Positions 47,301 through 58,669 of a stretch of 64,000 nucleotides of DNA are shown here, one piece after another. Origin of the DNA: Nissolia schottii (lineage: Eukaryota > Streptophyta > Magnoliopsida > Fabales > Fabaceae). A model generated the notes under the pieces. The model was not told where the DNA came from. It saw only the letters and a program-made list of their open reading frames with translations, and ran no database searches. Position 1 is the first letter of the stretch, and every line of letters begins with the position of its first letter. The DNA lies in contig QANU01073784.1 in assembly GCA_003254905.1 (NCBI GenBank), forward strand, positions 26,712-90,711. The letters run 5' to 3'. Both the position numbers and the translations under genes were made by a program.

Positions 47301-47895
47301 ATATTTGCTTTCTAATGTTTATAACAATTTTGAGATTAGTGGTGGAATTTTGGTGGACGGAGGTAAGGCTGGCTGAGGAGTGGGAAGCTCCCTTGCCTTG
47401 ATTGAAGGCGAACGAAGAGCTATGAGGCGTTGATATTGCTCAGCCGTTAAATGAACCTTGTGAACCTGTCTGTGAGTGTACCACTTCATGAGCAACAGGT
47501 ACAGAATTTGAGGAAGCCATATTGGCACTCTTGGTGTTCTTCTTCTTGTAAGGTCAATTTGGAGGTGTGGCCATTCTTGCCACAATGGGAGCATTGCTTG
47601 CGAGTTGTGGACTTTGGTTTGGATCTTTGGTTGCGATTCTGAGAGTGACCTGAGAAGAATCTTGTTGTTCTTCATCAAAACCTTCGGCTCACCATGCAAT
47701 TAAGTGTTGAACTGCCGTTCTTGCTGAAGAACCATGGATAGCACTCTGTTGAGTGACGGTAATAGTGAAAGCAACATGATTTGTGATCGCATCCGGAAAA
47801 AAATTCAGTTAAACCTTTCAAGAATTGAGCAACATACTATCAATTGGGTCGTTCTTTAACTTTCAAGTACAAATTAAAATCGGACTTAGAATATC

Positions 47896-48143
47896 AAATA
47901 AAACATCAATTTAGTCCCTAGAGTTTGCAGCATCAATCAAATTTTGTCCCTATAGTTTCAAATTGATCAAATTCGTCCTTGTAATAGGCAAAAATCAATC
48001 AAATTAGTCTCCGCAGTGGACATGCAAAATGACTAACTTGATTGACATTTTTCAACTATAAGGACAAATCTGATGGATTAAAAACTACGAAGACAAATTT
48101 AATTGATGCTGCAAACTTCAGAGACTGGTTTGATGGTTTATTC
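47896..48143. mobile_element. MULE-type MITE, 248 bp, perfect 9-bp target duplication
   Basis: The flanking direct repeat TAGAATATC (47887-47895 and 48144-48152) is exact. The left arm AAATAAAACATCAATTTAG pairs with the reverse complement of the right arm, GAATAAACCATCAAACCAG, and similarity continues for about 90 bp (GTTTGCAGCATCAAT is identical in both arms). A 9-bp duplication with long arms is typical of Mutator-like MITEs. It is inserted in the copia gag. Confidence 0.88.
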
Positions 48144-48566
48144 TAGAATATCTAATTCATCAATGAGACAATTCAATTCAGTGAAGTATGTGGTTATAGA
48201 ACGATCACCTGGACGGAATCTGTACATATCTTCACAAAGCTATGAGATTCAGAATTTATCAGCTTAAGAGCAACGTTCTTGAAGCTCAAGCCAAGACGTT
48301 GCGAATTATTGATGCTTTGAACGCTCTGTGCGATCGCAGGGTCAATTGAAGGAACGAGCCAGGCAACCACAAGAATGTTGCATCTGCGCCAGTAAGGGTG
48401 AATTGGATCATCATGACCAGTCTCGAAGATGCTTTCGTCAATGAAACCCAGCATGTTCTTCGTGAGCAGCGTCATTTGCATAGATCTTTTCCAGCCACGG
48501 AAATTCTTCTCTGTGAGCGATGGTGATTCATTAGGGTGAATATACAGAGGATTTGATGGATCTTGC

Positions 48567-49376
48567 CAGTGTATTTAAATTGCACTCCGCAATACCTAAT
48601 GTGGCTGCAATATTGCGGATGCAGTTGGTTCCACAACGGCATCACACCGCAATTCCAAAATCATAGGTGTTGCGGCCGCATTAGACGCATCGTCCGCAAC
48701 AGTGACCAAATCCTCCCTTGTGCATTTCCATTTTCATGTAATTATCATTTTTGGGCACTCTGTTTTCGCTCTTCATATCAACTTTCAATTTTTAATTATT
48801 GTAGCTAAGATAAATCAGTCTCTTCTTCCTCCACCTTCATTTCGCTTAGGTCTATCCCATGGCTCTGGTTTTTGTTTGGGGAAGACAGGGAAAGGGAACA
48901 CGTGAATGGAAGAGGAAGAAGAAGGCGAGGTTAGGTTTAAGTTTGAGGTTCGACTAATAGGGACAAAATGATAAAAGGAGGAGGAGGTTGAAGTAATGAG
49001 AATGAAGCCAATTTCTTGATTTTCTTATTTATACAGTTATCTAAGTTCTGCGAAATGTATTTTAGAAGAGGGAATGTGAGAAAGAAAGAAAAATAAATAA
49101 ATAAATAAAGGTGATAATATTATGAGTAATGCTTGGGACACTTAACTCATCAATTTACTTATTAATAAAAATTTATAGCATATATCAAATAAAGATATAT
49201 ACAAAGATAGAATAATTATAAATATTATTTACGTGCCAAAAAAATTATAAATATTATTTATTAATTTTGTACAATCTTTAAAAAAATTCACGCCGCAATA
49301 GCCACAACAGTATTACAGTGATCGCAATCAATTGCAATAACCATAATCGCGATCGCAACTGCAATTTAAAACACTG
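48567..49376. mobile_element. Non-autonomous hAT element, 810 bp, perfect 8-bp target duplication
   Basis: The start CAGTGTATTTAAATTGCA and the reverse complement of the end, CAGTGTTTTAAATTGCA, differ by one base insertion. The exact 8-bp duplication GATCTTGC lies at 48559-48566 and 49377-49384. Inside are subterminal GC-rich motifs (gcggccgca, 48672) and about 250 bp of pyrimidine-rich sequence without a transposase. It splits the copia gag a few codons after its start. The MITE at 29397 has related ends. Confidence 0.88.
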
Positions 49377-49750
49377 GATCTTGCATGTCTTCAACGTGAA
49401 ATTGGATGCAATTTACACATCCATTGGAGAAGATGAAGAAGATCTTGGTTGAAGATGATGAACTTTCAAGAGTTGCAGCGGAAGTGTTTTAGCAAATGAC
49501 ACCATGACAAGAGTATTTTGGAAAATGAAAGTTGAGTTATTTCTCATTGATTGATTGTTATTTATACATGGGGGATGCATCAATATACACGCGTGCATCA
49601 GCTAACTAACTTGAGTGTGTCACTAACTAACCAACTAATAGATTAACAGATGGATGCTTATGTGGCATAACTAACTAAAACTGATTTAACTAATAAAAGT
49701 GATTTAACAATTGGACGTTAAATCAAATATTTATACACATATTACACTAC

Positions 49751-51597
49751 TTTAATAATATTAATCTCAAATATGTGTCAATTAATATCTTAGTTAATGG
49801 ATCACATTTAATTGAATGACTCACTTGTTACAATTTGATAAATGTCATAGAAGAATAGAATTTTTTTTTCTATGGACATCATAGAAGAGTAATTATTTTC
49901 TCTATTTGTGAAAAAGTAAAATAAAAAAAAATTATGATGCTAAATGATAATTTTATCTATGTCATTAAAATATGATATTGCAATGATATAGAGTCATGTA
50001 ATATTTGAAATATTGACAATTAAATTATTGAGTCCAACTTCTTTCTATATTCTACGCACTTTTGGGAGAAAAAAATATTTAGCGGGCCACATACTTTTTT
50101 TATACCATTCATTGTTTCCTCTTAATTTTTCTTTTACATACAAACAAATAAATTAATCTCTTTCTACCAAAGATGGTTAACATAGTTTGTAAGGAAACAA
50201 CTCATATCCCATAAAAGACGTGAGTTCGATTCTTGCTGATGATGTGAGGGTCGCTTTGGTGGTGACCTGTAACTACCCCTATAAGCACTCAAAGAGCATG
50301 GGAACATATTCCAACCTAATGAAAAGACCAATGCTTTCAAGTTGATTGTGACTCAATGAACAAGTTTGATGTTGGAAAATTTTTGGAAAATAACACGTTT
50401 TATCTAAGTTAGGGTTTTGGTTTTGCTTATGTGTGCTTATGTGAGGAAGGATCAAAGAATGATCCATAAGGTTCTCATACTTGTCTCAAGGCTAAAAGGA
50501 GGCTTCGAGACCAAAAGTTAAGTTTATGTTAAAGCCCTCCAAGTCTAGAGTTAGGACTATATCTTCTTGGCCAAGTAAAAGATCGTAAAGAACTAATGTG
50601 TGACCATAAGGTCATTAATAATATATTGTGCCTTAAAGTGTAGAATTACTGTTAGTATGGTTCAAACTATGCCTTTTGGATTTTAGTTAATGATATGATT
50701 ATGTTTATAATGGGGTTGTTTACATATGTTAATATTATGCTTGCTTATGCCATGGTTGAATGTTGCATGCTACATGATGATGATTATGCCTATGATTATG
50801 TTTGTGTTTTGCTATGCCATAATTGTGATGCCCCGTACCTACAAGTGTCCTTAAGAAGGGTTAGTGAGACCTTAGAAAGGGTCTTGGAGGGCCTAGGGGG
50901 TCCCAGAGACCCTCAGAGTTATGTTTGGTGAAATAGTCATTCGACTCAATATATTGGATTTTACCTTTTGATAATCTCACCTTCTTGTCTTTTACGACTC
51001 AAGATTCCCTAATCAGTCGATAAATGTGAGCAATCAATATTCGTAGTCGACATATTGTTAATGAAAACAAATAGCTTGAGCATCTGAAATAGGTGTTGAT
51101 TATTTTTTTGAATTGCCCCCCCTTTTTTTGTACTAACTCTTTTTCTTTAACTGGATTTTTTTTGGATTGACTTTTTTATTTTCAAGTTGACTCTTTTTTT
51201 ATAACTAAATAGCAAAAATATGATATGATATTTTATCTTATCGTAAAAAGATATCATATCAATATAAAAAATATAACACCTAACACTAACAAATCTAATA
51301 AAAATAAAGATAACCTAAATAAATCCCCAAATAAGAAAATTCCAACTAATGTAAATCAACATTAAGTCGATGCACTTTTGAATGAAAAACAAAATCAATT
51401 CCTCAATGCGCATGAACACTTTTTTTTTCACGATGCACAGATGCACGTACTGCACATTAAACCTTGAACCCTTGACACAAGCAATTCCAATTGCTTCACA
51501 AGAAACGTTGACACCGCACTTGTTNATAGATAGAACTTGAGTTCTACAAAACCAAAGCTCTGTTACCAAAGTAATACAAACTCCGTGTAAAAAACCG
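49751..51597. other. Intergenic with one SINE-like stretch
   Basis: AT-rich DNA. An ambiguous base (n) is at 51525. Apart from the SINE-like sequence at 50169-50290, nothing is recognised. 50829-50935 is a GC-richer run of unknown nature. Confidence 0.4.
50169..50290 (+). mobile_element. Possible tRNA-derived SINE
   Basis: A box-A-like 'gatggttaacatagtttg' (about 50172) and a box-B-like 'gagttcgattct' (50222-50233) are spaced about 50 bp apart, followed by a GT-rich body. Both boxes depart from consensus, and no target duplication or tail is clear. Confidence 0.3.
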
Positions 51598-52795
51598 ACC
51601 TGTAAAAGATTTAGATTTGGAATGATTAACTCCTCAACCCTTACTCAACTTATAAATAAGAACTTTGGGATATGTCCTTTGCAACCCTTAATCAACTTGT
51701 GATAGAGAACCTTGGGATAAACAATAGTACTCACAATAAAACAAGAGATAATAAAGGAATAAACCTCACAATAAAATTTATAATAAAAAAGTTATAATTG
51801 GCTAATAGTCAAGATATCTATTTGTACTAAAATGAGAGGCTTAATAACTAAGGAAATTAATAAAATTCCTAAAATTACCGAGGTGGGCCCAAATAATACT
51901 TGAGGCCCAAAAATTACAATAATGACTTACATAAAATAATGACTCAATCAAATTGATATTTAATAAATCATATATGGACTCAAAATTCATTGAATGAAGC
52001 AAGCTAGCTCACGTTTTCAGGTATGATTAAGTGTATCCACCGTGAGGCCCGTTTATCTCTTCAATTAATTCAGCGTCCAAGGTGGACTTTGATTTTGACT
52101 CTAAGGTTGATTTTGACATTTTTGTGAAAACTTGATCCACTAGTCCTTGCATCATTGCAACCCAATTTTCTATCCTGTGGTCCCTATCATACCAAACTGA
52201 TACGAACCCTATGTAAAAATTTGACACCTGTAAAAGATTTGGATTTGGAAAGGTTAGCCTCTCAACCCTTACTCAACCTATGAATAAGACCTTAGGATAT
52301 GCCACCCCCCCTGCAACCAACCTGTGACGAAAAACATTGGGATAAGAAAGGGTACTCACAATAAAGCGAGAGATAATGAAGTAATAAAATAAACTTCTTT
52401 GTAAAATTGATAATAAAAATGTTATCCTTGGCTAATAGCCAATGCACCTATTTATATTAAAATAAGAGACTTAATAACTAAGGAAATTAATAAAAACCCT
52501 AAAATTACTAAAGGGGCCCAAATAATACTTTAGGCCAAAACTTACAATAATGACTTAAATAAAATAATGGTCCAATCGAGTTGATATTCAATAAATCATA
52601 TGGGCTCAAAAATCATTGGAGCAAGCTAGCCCATGACTTCAAGTGTGGTTAAGTGTATTCACCGTGGGCCTTGTTTATCTCTTCAATTAATTCAGTGTTT
52701 AAGGTTAACTTTGACTTTTTCGTGAAAACTTGGTCCACTAGTCCTTACATCCTTGCAGCTCGACTTTCTATCATGTGGTTCTCATCAATTTATTT
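51598..52795 (-). repeat. Tandem duplication of an LTR-leader-gag-start segment, period about 629 bp
   Basis: Copy 1 (51598-about 52205) and copy 2 (52228-about 52795) align almost throughout, for example 'cctgtaaaagattt.gatttgg' at 51600 and 52229. Read on the minus strand, each copy starts in a gag-like N-terminus (RIENWVAMMQGLVDQ in the frame at 52180-52120), continues through a promoter-like region, and includes a TATA-like sequence (AATATAAATAGGTGC near 52455; a weaker one near 51825). This suggests two LTR-leader pieces of the same element in head-to-tail order. Confidence 0.65.
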
Positions 52796-53619
52796 CTCGC
52801 TTAGGTGACTATTAGGTGATTATTTTTTTTGTATACAAATAACGTTATTGGTAGTTAATCATGTGTGTCTATATATTGAGATTCGAGACCATATGTCAAC
52901 TTCTTATACACTTTCAATTGTTTTGTCATTGTTAGATTATTTCTTAGCTAATTTTCATGTTAGGTCAAATTGCAGAGAAATAGAGATGACAAAGACTACT
53001 TTGGGTAGCTTTGACCAAAAAAATATTACAAAGATGAATTTGGTGAAAATAAAAATTTACAAGAGTTATTTTAAGAATGATATAAAGATTTAATATGTCA
53101 TCTTATTCCATTAACTCTTATGTCAACGTTATCCATTAGTGAGAAAGACAAAGGGATGTTCTTCAATTTTTATTTAAGAATTTTGACAAAATTTCTTTTA
53201 CAAAATCGAAATAAAAATTTACAAGAACAAAGAGTTTTTTTTTCTTAATTTTGAGTCCAGCATTCCCAATTAACAGGAGATATGACATTTGGCAAAAGTT
53301 CTCACATTACAAGCACTAGTTGCCTTCCCCTTTCTACACAAACCCAGTTACGAAGAATTATAATCCGTCCGCTCATCATCAGCATCCCAAACATGACGTT
53401 AGAAAAAGCTCAATGTATTGTTACTAATTTTGGTTTAATGCAAGTGTTAGATCTCGCTGCAGATCCCAAACGAATTATGCTTTCAATTTCACCGCTCCTC
53501 CTCTCTTCACTGCGCACATTGCTGCTTAATCTCCTCGCTCGTTCCTTCCTTCCACTCACACCCTGCTCGTGTGTGCGCTCTGTAATGTAAGCAATAGCAC
53601 CCTTCTACACAAAGCAACC
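52796..53619. other. Upstream region of the F-box pseudogene
   Basis: AT-rich, becoming pyrimidine-rich at 53480-53580. No gene content is recognised. Confidence 0.45.
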
Positions 53620-54850
53620 ATGTCCTCTGTTACCAACCCAACAACTAAACGTCACAAAACTCGCAACTATGGAGCAGAAAACGACGACGTTGACATGATC
53701 AAAGATACCCGTTCTCAGAAGCATTTTGTCGAGCAGGTGGAGGCCATTGTGGACATGTGTCCCCGTTCTCGACGTGGACCGCAATGACCACTTGCCACAT
53801 GCTAAAGACTCCAATTTTGTGAACTCTGTTTTGACCCTGCATGGTGCTGCCAATGTACCCATAACACATTTGCGCCTTTCGTGTGGTTATAATGATTTGG
53901 ATTGCAACCAAAGCTGCAGCAACCTCCAACAATGTGCTTGGCCTGCCCAAAAATCTCGTGTTGCCTCCTTGTGTACTCAGCTGCACAACTTTGGTGGCTT
54001 TGAGAATCAATGTGCTGTGGCATGGTCTCGGCAGGCCCGGGTTTATGATTGTTTTAAATATCACATTTGCGTATCATACCTGTATCTGTATCTGTGCATC
54101 ATAGAAGTGGATAGTTCACTGCTCTCACCAATCATGAACATTTTATATGTCAATTAAACCTTAAAACTACCACCAATACAATGTGTGGAACACTGCCATC
54201 TGTTTTAACTCCCAAGGGGTGCTTAATCTTCCCTTTTGCAGTCACTGGCCAATGCTTCAGTCAATGAAATTCCAATATTCGAAAAGTTAAATCACTTGCA
54301 GCTGATCGGCAGGGGAGCATTTCCTTGGGCTTCCATGACAAGCTTGCCACAATGCTGTCAGCAGCTAAAAGCTCTTGCCATTTATCAGGTTTAGCGAGCA
54401 TTGATTCTGGTCTTTCTTCTTGTGCTTTGGTTTTTTTATTAATGAATTTGTGTTATGTAATTTTCAGCCGACTGATAATGTTAGAGAGGGGCTAAGCTGG
54501 GCGCATCCAAAACCCTGTTCCAACTTGTGTTTCGATGCGCCTTAGTGAAGTGAAATTTAAAAACTATCATGGGACTGAGAGTGAGCTAGATGGTGTAAGA
54601 TACTTTTTGAAGAATGCCAAAATCTTAAAGAGGATGACAATATGCAGTGCTCAGACTTTGAATGCAGAGGCAAAACAACAAATCCTCACAAACTTATCTG
54701 CTTCCCCAAGTTGCTCTGAGAGGTGTCAACTTCAGGTTTGCTTCTGTGTCTTATGGGAAACTTTGGTTCACAAATTTAGAGTGAGCATGCCTCTCTCTCT
54801 CTCTCTCTCTCTATGTAACTCTGCCTTGTCAGAAAATTTTATGCAAAGAA
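53620..54850 (+). pseudogene. F-box/FBD pseudogene, paralogue of the gene at 43504
   Basis: It starts ATGTCCTCTGTTACC. The N-terminus before the F-box is kept (ENDDVDMIKD). Compared with the intact gene, about 50 bp coding for most of the F-box are deleted near 53705 (GAT is followed almost directly by CCGTTCTCA), shifting the frame. Further deletions remove parts of the LRR region (near 53920-53940 and 54030), and the end of exon 1 and most of intron 1 are lost. The second and third exons are still recognisable at about 54241-54388 and 54469-54735, with similar splice positions and an FBD-like MRLSEVKFKNYHG segment. A (CT)n run at 54795-54812 replaces simpler sequence in the homologous 3' flank. 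It is clearly non-functional. Confidence 0.85.
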
Positions 54851-54873
54851 GTTGTGATTTCATTTTTTCATAG

Positions 54874-55026
54874 ATAGATGGGCATGTGGCTGATGTTGTT
54901 AATTGAAGTGTATTCATCAATATTTACTGCAAAGGTCAGAAAATAGAAGAAGCTGTGAATGTTTATGAGGAGACTATTCACGAGGCTGCTTTGCCATTTG
55001 CCAACCAATATCACATAAAAATATGA
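54874..55026 (+). pseudogene. Pentatricopeptide-repeat-like fragment
   Basis: One frame reads GHVADVVN, a TGA stop, then SVFINIYCKGQKIEEAVNVY followed by EE. It fits the 35-residue PPR motif (…Y..LI..YCK.GKIEEA...YEEM). Only about one and a half repeats remain and an in-frame stop is present. It could be a chance match, but the YCK-G-KIEEA core is quite specific. Confidence 0.4.
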
Positions 55027-57255
55027 AATTCCCTGCTTAGTTACTTCCTTCTGAAGGACGAAGGATGTCGGGAATGTCTGAACTAGCGTCAAACTTCTAT
55101 TCTTTGTAACTTGTTTGAAGATTACGCAGGATATCTGATTATTAATTGTCCATAATATGAAGGATGTGCTTAGCTGGTTGCCATTTTGCAGGCCTGTTTT
55201 GATGGTTTTAAGCAATAAGGTGTGTCAAATCTAATGAAACTTTATTTTGGTGTCATGTCAATACTTTTGTGGTTTCAAGTGAGTATAGAAAGTCTCTTAT
55301 TGTGTTAATGATGGACTAAATAAAGGGTATATAAGTGGGAGGAGACGTGGCATTTATTTTCAGTTACGTCTATATGAGGAAATTTATATGCTAAAGCTCA
55401 CAACTGAGTAGAGCTACACTTTGACCATAACCACTGCAATTGTGGATCTGCTGTTATATTAATTTGCCTATATAGTCTTGATAATTTGAACCAAAGTTTC
55501 TCTTGATGTTTACTTGTTTTAATGGCTCAATAGGTAATGGCAGCAGCACTTGCATGCAAGAGAAGCATGTATAGTTTTAGTGTGAGAATGCAATCTCATA
55601 TTGGTTAAATTTAGAAAGTATATATCTAGGGGGACATATAGACTTAATATCTTAAGGTTTAGGGTTTAGATGTGAAGTCCGACATGTTAGTATGGTTTTG
55701 GGCTCCCTTCACCGTCTTTACCTGACACTTTCTGCAGTGTGTTTTGGCTTTTTAGCTGGAACTTGCTTGGTAACTTAGTGAAGTGATCTTGGAATCTGAT
55801 TCTATGGAACCATTGCCTGTAATTAATCAATCATGGCAAATTCTGTGTCTGGCACTCAGAAACTGTGCATTTGAGTTTGCTTTGCTTTTGGACGAACGAT
55901 CATACCAACTCCTTTTCAAGGCAGTAGCATTACTTGGCCCCCATTGATTACAACAAACATGGGGGGCCAAGTAACAAGTGATGATAGTGATAATTAAAAC
56001 TCATGGTTGCTACTATGAAAACAATATTATTTATATGATATATTGATATATCATATCCATAAGATTAATTTGAAAATAAAAATTAAAATGTCAATTTCCC
56101 AGAGTTTGATTTTAATCTGGTTCTTCCAATGCTACAGAATTGCATATAAAGGTAAGCACTGGATTTGCTAGCTTCTGCATGGGATGTCCAGTAAAAAGTT
56201 TAAGTGACCGTTTGGGTTAAAGTTTGAGAGATATATAAAAGTCCTACTTTGGATGAAAACAAGAAAAATGTTACTTCCTATACCAGTATCTGGAGAAATA
56301 AAATTTTCCTTTTCCATTTACCAAAATGTAAAACAAGCAGTCCCTAAAATCAGTTAATTCTGTTATAATTATTAATGTGATACATACTTTCCAAGGTTGA
56401 TAATGAAGTTTCTAACTACATTACACACACACAATACAAAAATTGAGAGACAGTACAGAAATTCTAGTATTTTATTTTATTTGATTAACAACCCATTTTA
56501 TGGTCTTTGTGTGAACTGTACTATAATTCTTTAGACTCCCATAGGCCCTAGTCATGTTCATGGCTTAGCTAGGATGCTTTGTCTTGGACTAAGATCAAGG
56601 GTTTTGTTCTTAGTTTTCTATAGAATTTACAAATTTATAAGCTATGAAGAGGAATGAAATGCTGCAGTTTTTATTTCCATGAAAGGTGAAGCATGCCGTT
56701 TGTGTAAGTAAATGGACAACATGGCACTCCACAGACCATAGTCAGTATAGACTATGATTTTCCTGTCACCTGCTGTAAATGAAATCTCTGCAAAGATGAT
56801 GTCAAGAATCCAAAACACCCTACATTGAATCATGCAATCTAAGCTGCTAGATGAATAGTACTTTTTTTACTTTGGTTGGTGAAAATTTAGGTCGGCTCAC
56901 TCCAATTCAAGGATAGGGCATGCATTCGGACTCGCATAATCATAGCTTACAAAGGTACATATTTAAAAATGATTCACCAATGGAAGAACCCAATTGAGTT
57001 GTATTAATTTGTACATAACATTCTGACACCAAATATAACATATCTCTCTCATAAGCATACACATTTTTTTATCTCGATAAATGTGTACCTCAATAGTCAC
57101 CCACACTCACATTCATATACTATGTTTATACATAATGGGCTCAAATAATATTTCTCAACTTAAATTATGATAAATACATAAGCGTAAGACTGATTGAGTG
57201 AGCAAATACTCGTTGAAATGGCAGATGAATAATAATAAGCACAAGCTAGTTATAT
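55027..57255. other. Intergenic, no feature seen
   Basis: AT-rich DNA of more than 2 kb. A short near-palindrome (TATGATATATTGATATATCATA, about 56034-56055, written here in two halves: TATGATATATT and GATATATCATA) is the only structure noticed. Confidence 0.45.
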
Positions 57256-57933
57256 ATGAATTACTACAGAAGAAATAGTAATTATACGAACAAAATTAAC
57301 CCCAAAATGTGTAATAAACTAGTAATACATAAATTGTTATACATTTTGGGGCAGCCATATAAATTCCATACGGTATTTGTGTATTGGTACTGTCTTTTCT
57401 GTTTGGCTATCTTATGTCCCAGAAATGGACTACATTATTGTAAGTACTATTGCTTCACACAATTTCACTGTATTGACATTAGAGAGTGCAACTGTGCAGA
57501 AATACCCTCAATCAAATTCACACCCCATATGATTGGATTTATAACAGTACCACACCTAAACATTCAACTAATAACATACTTAACTATATCATTATTAATC
57601 AAAGGTGAATTAGATTATTGGCTAGATGACCTATGGGACAAAATCTTTGATATATATGTCTTACGGTCATTGTTTTTCCATGTGGTGACTGGCAATAAAA
57701 AAAAGGTTATGGCTTATGAGGAATCGTGTGACAATCTTCATGTTACGTCAGGTACAGCAATGATAACGACAACTTTGAATAAATTGAAATACACTAGCAG
57801 AATTGAAAACACCCTTTGTTTTATTTATTTTTTTGCTGTTCTGGTTGTACCACAAAGGGTGAAATGCCTGATCCACCTAGTGAAAATAGTTTTGCACAGA
57901 AGATTTGTTATGATGAATTCAGAAGCAGATTAA
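57256..57933 (+). CDS. Unexplained ORF of 225 codons
   Basis: An uninterrupted ATG-to-TAA frame of 225 codons in DNA where stop codons are frequent; it is far longer than neighbouring chance frames. The product is rich in Cys, Tyr, Ile and Leu, with hydrophobic stretches at about 40-55 (VFVYWYCLFCLAILC), 100-115 (IQLITYLTISLLI) and 188-200 (LCFIYFFAVLVV). That suggests a membrane-associated protein if it is made. No conserved domain is recognised. It lies just downstream of, and convergent with, the small gene at 58525-58261. It may be a lineage-specific gene, part of a larger spliced gene, or a long chance ORF. Confidence 0.3.
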   Translation: MNYYRRNSNYTNKINPKMCNKLVIHKLLYILGQPYKFHTVFVYWYCLFCLAILCPRNGLHYCKYYCFTQFHCIDIRECNCAEIPSIKFTPHMIGFITVPHLNIQLITYLTISLLIKGELDYWLDDLWDKIFDIYVLRSLFFHVVTGNKKKVMAYEESCDNLHVTSGTAMITTTLNKLKYTSRIENTLCFIYFFAVLVVPQRVKCLIHLVKIVLHRRFVMMNSEAD

Positions 57934-58260
57934 AGAGACTGTTCCCCAACAGAACACAAGCAAAGCCTACATAGAAGAACAAACTTGTTTTAAGGGTTCC
58001 ACATTTCTCATGTTCTTTTTAACGTTACCTTCACAAAATCTCAAAAATATAAACAACAATGAAAATAAGGTGGCAGTTTTGTAAATTAAACTAAAAACAA
58101 CAAATGAAAATAAAAACATACCTAAATGAAGCTTGGATAGCACCTTTTCAACAAAGCAATACACCTATTCTTATGAATATGGACAAATTAAGCTAAAGAT
58201 GAAATATAACTAAACTTGGAATTTTGAATCATACCACATGGAAGCTTATCCATTTACCAA

Positions 58261-58525
58261 CTAATCTTTCATAGCCGTTTGTGCAATCTTTCTCCAATCT
58301 TGAATTGCCCTGAGGGCTTGTTCTAGAGCACAAGAAGGAAGCTGCTCAAAAGAAGAGAGAAAGGGTTGTCTATATGCAATAGGAGAAGATAACAGGATCT
58401 GCCTTTGTATAGTTGAGGGGAATGAAGCCTGGTCCGAAATCGCTCAGAAACAAGTTATGTATGAGACTAACTTGCATGAATGATCTCGAATCAGACAACA
58501 TTCCCCTCAACTTTTCTGTGTACAT
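58261..58525 (-). CDS. Possible two-exon gene for a 63-aa protein, unknown function
   Basis: Exon 1 coding part 58525-58472 (18 codons, starting MYTEKLRGML), a 73-bp GT-AG intron (58471-58399, acceptor AAAGGCAG), and exon 2 58398-58261 (45 codons plus TAG). The joined product is 63 aa; exon 2 reads like a real protein, with SSFEQLPSCALEQALRAIQ and then DWRKIAQTAMKD, probably an amphipathic helix at about 42-61. The upstream context is gene-like: a (GA/CT)n run at 58584-58606 typical of plant 5' UTRs, and a TATA box at 58670-58678 in the right place. No signal peptide or membrane segment is evident. I do not recognise the family. It could also be the surviving 3' end of a larger gene; without splicing the frame ends after about 43 codons of less convincing sequence. 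Confidence 0.5.
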
Positions 58526-58583
58526 ATATGGCAGACACGAAGAAAGGTGGGGGAGGAAGAGAAAAAAGAAAAGAGATCAGGTG

Positions 58584-58606
58584 AGAGAGAGAGAGAGAGA
58601 GAGAAA
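58584..58606. repeat. (GA)n microsatellite
   Basis: An uninterrupted GA run on the plus strand, that is CT in the presumed 5' UTR of the small minus-strand gene. Confidence 0.9.
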
Positions 58607-58669
58607 GATAAATGGCTAAAGATTTTGATATGGCCATGCATTATTTTTCATGGGGTCCTTATTATAATC

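Larger units (their letters stand above)
47320..49750 (-). pseudogene. Copia LTR and gag, interrupted by two other elements
   Basis: Read right to left: an LTR-like region (about 49750-49450) with a TATA box on the minus strand (TGTATAAATAAC, about 49558-49570); then a gag start near 49390 whose frame breaks after ATG CAA GAT, resumes at 48566 past a hAT element, and runs through FRGWKRSMQMTLL, NMLGFIDESI and NILVVAWLVPSI, the pattern of plant copia gag. It breaks again at a MULE MITE (47896-48143) and resumes toward a zinc-knuckle-like CSHCGKNGH (about 47590). Frameshifts make it inactive. No protease or polymerase follows in the window. Confidence 0.75.

Noticed and set aside
53699..54064. 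121-aa minus-strand frame over the F-box pseudogene
   Set aside because: Shadow of the former coding strand; the same happens at 43636-44058 opposite the intact gene.
56640..56833. 63-aa minus-strand frame as a possible upstream exon
   Set aside because: It has a usable splice acceptor but no recognisable protein content or linkage to another exon.
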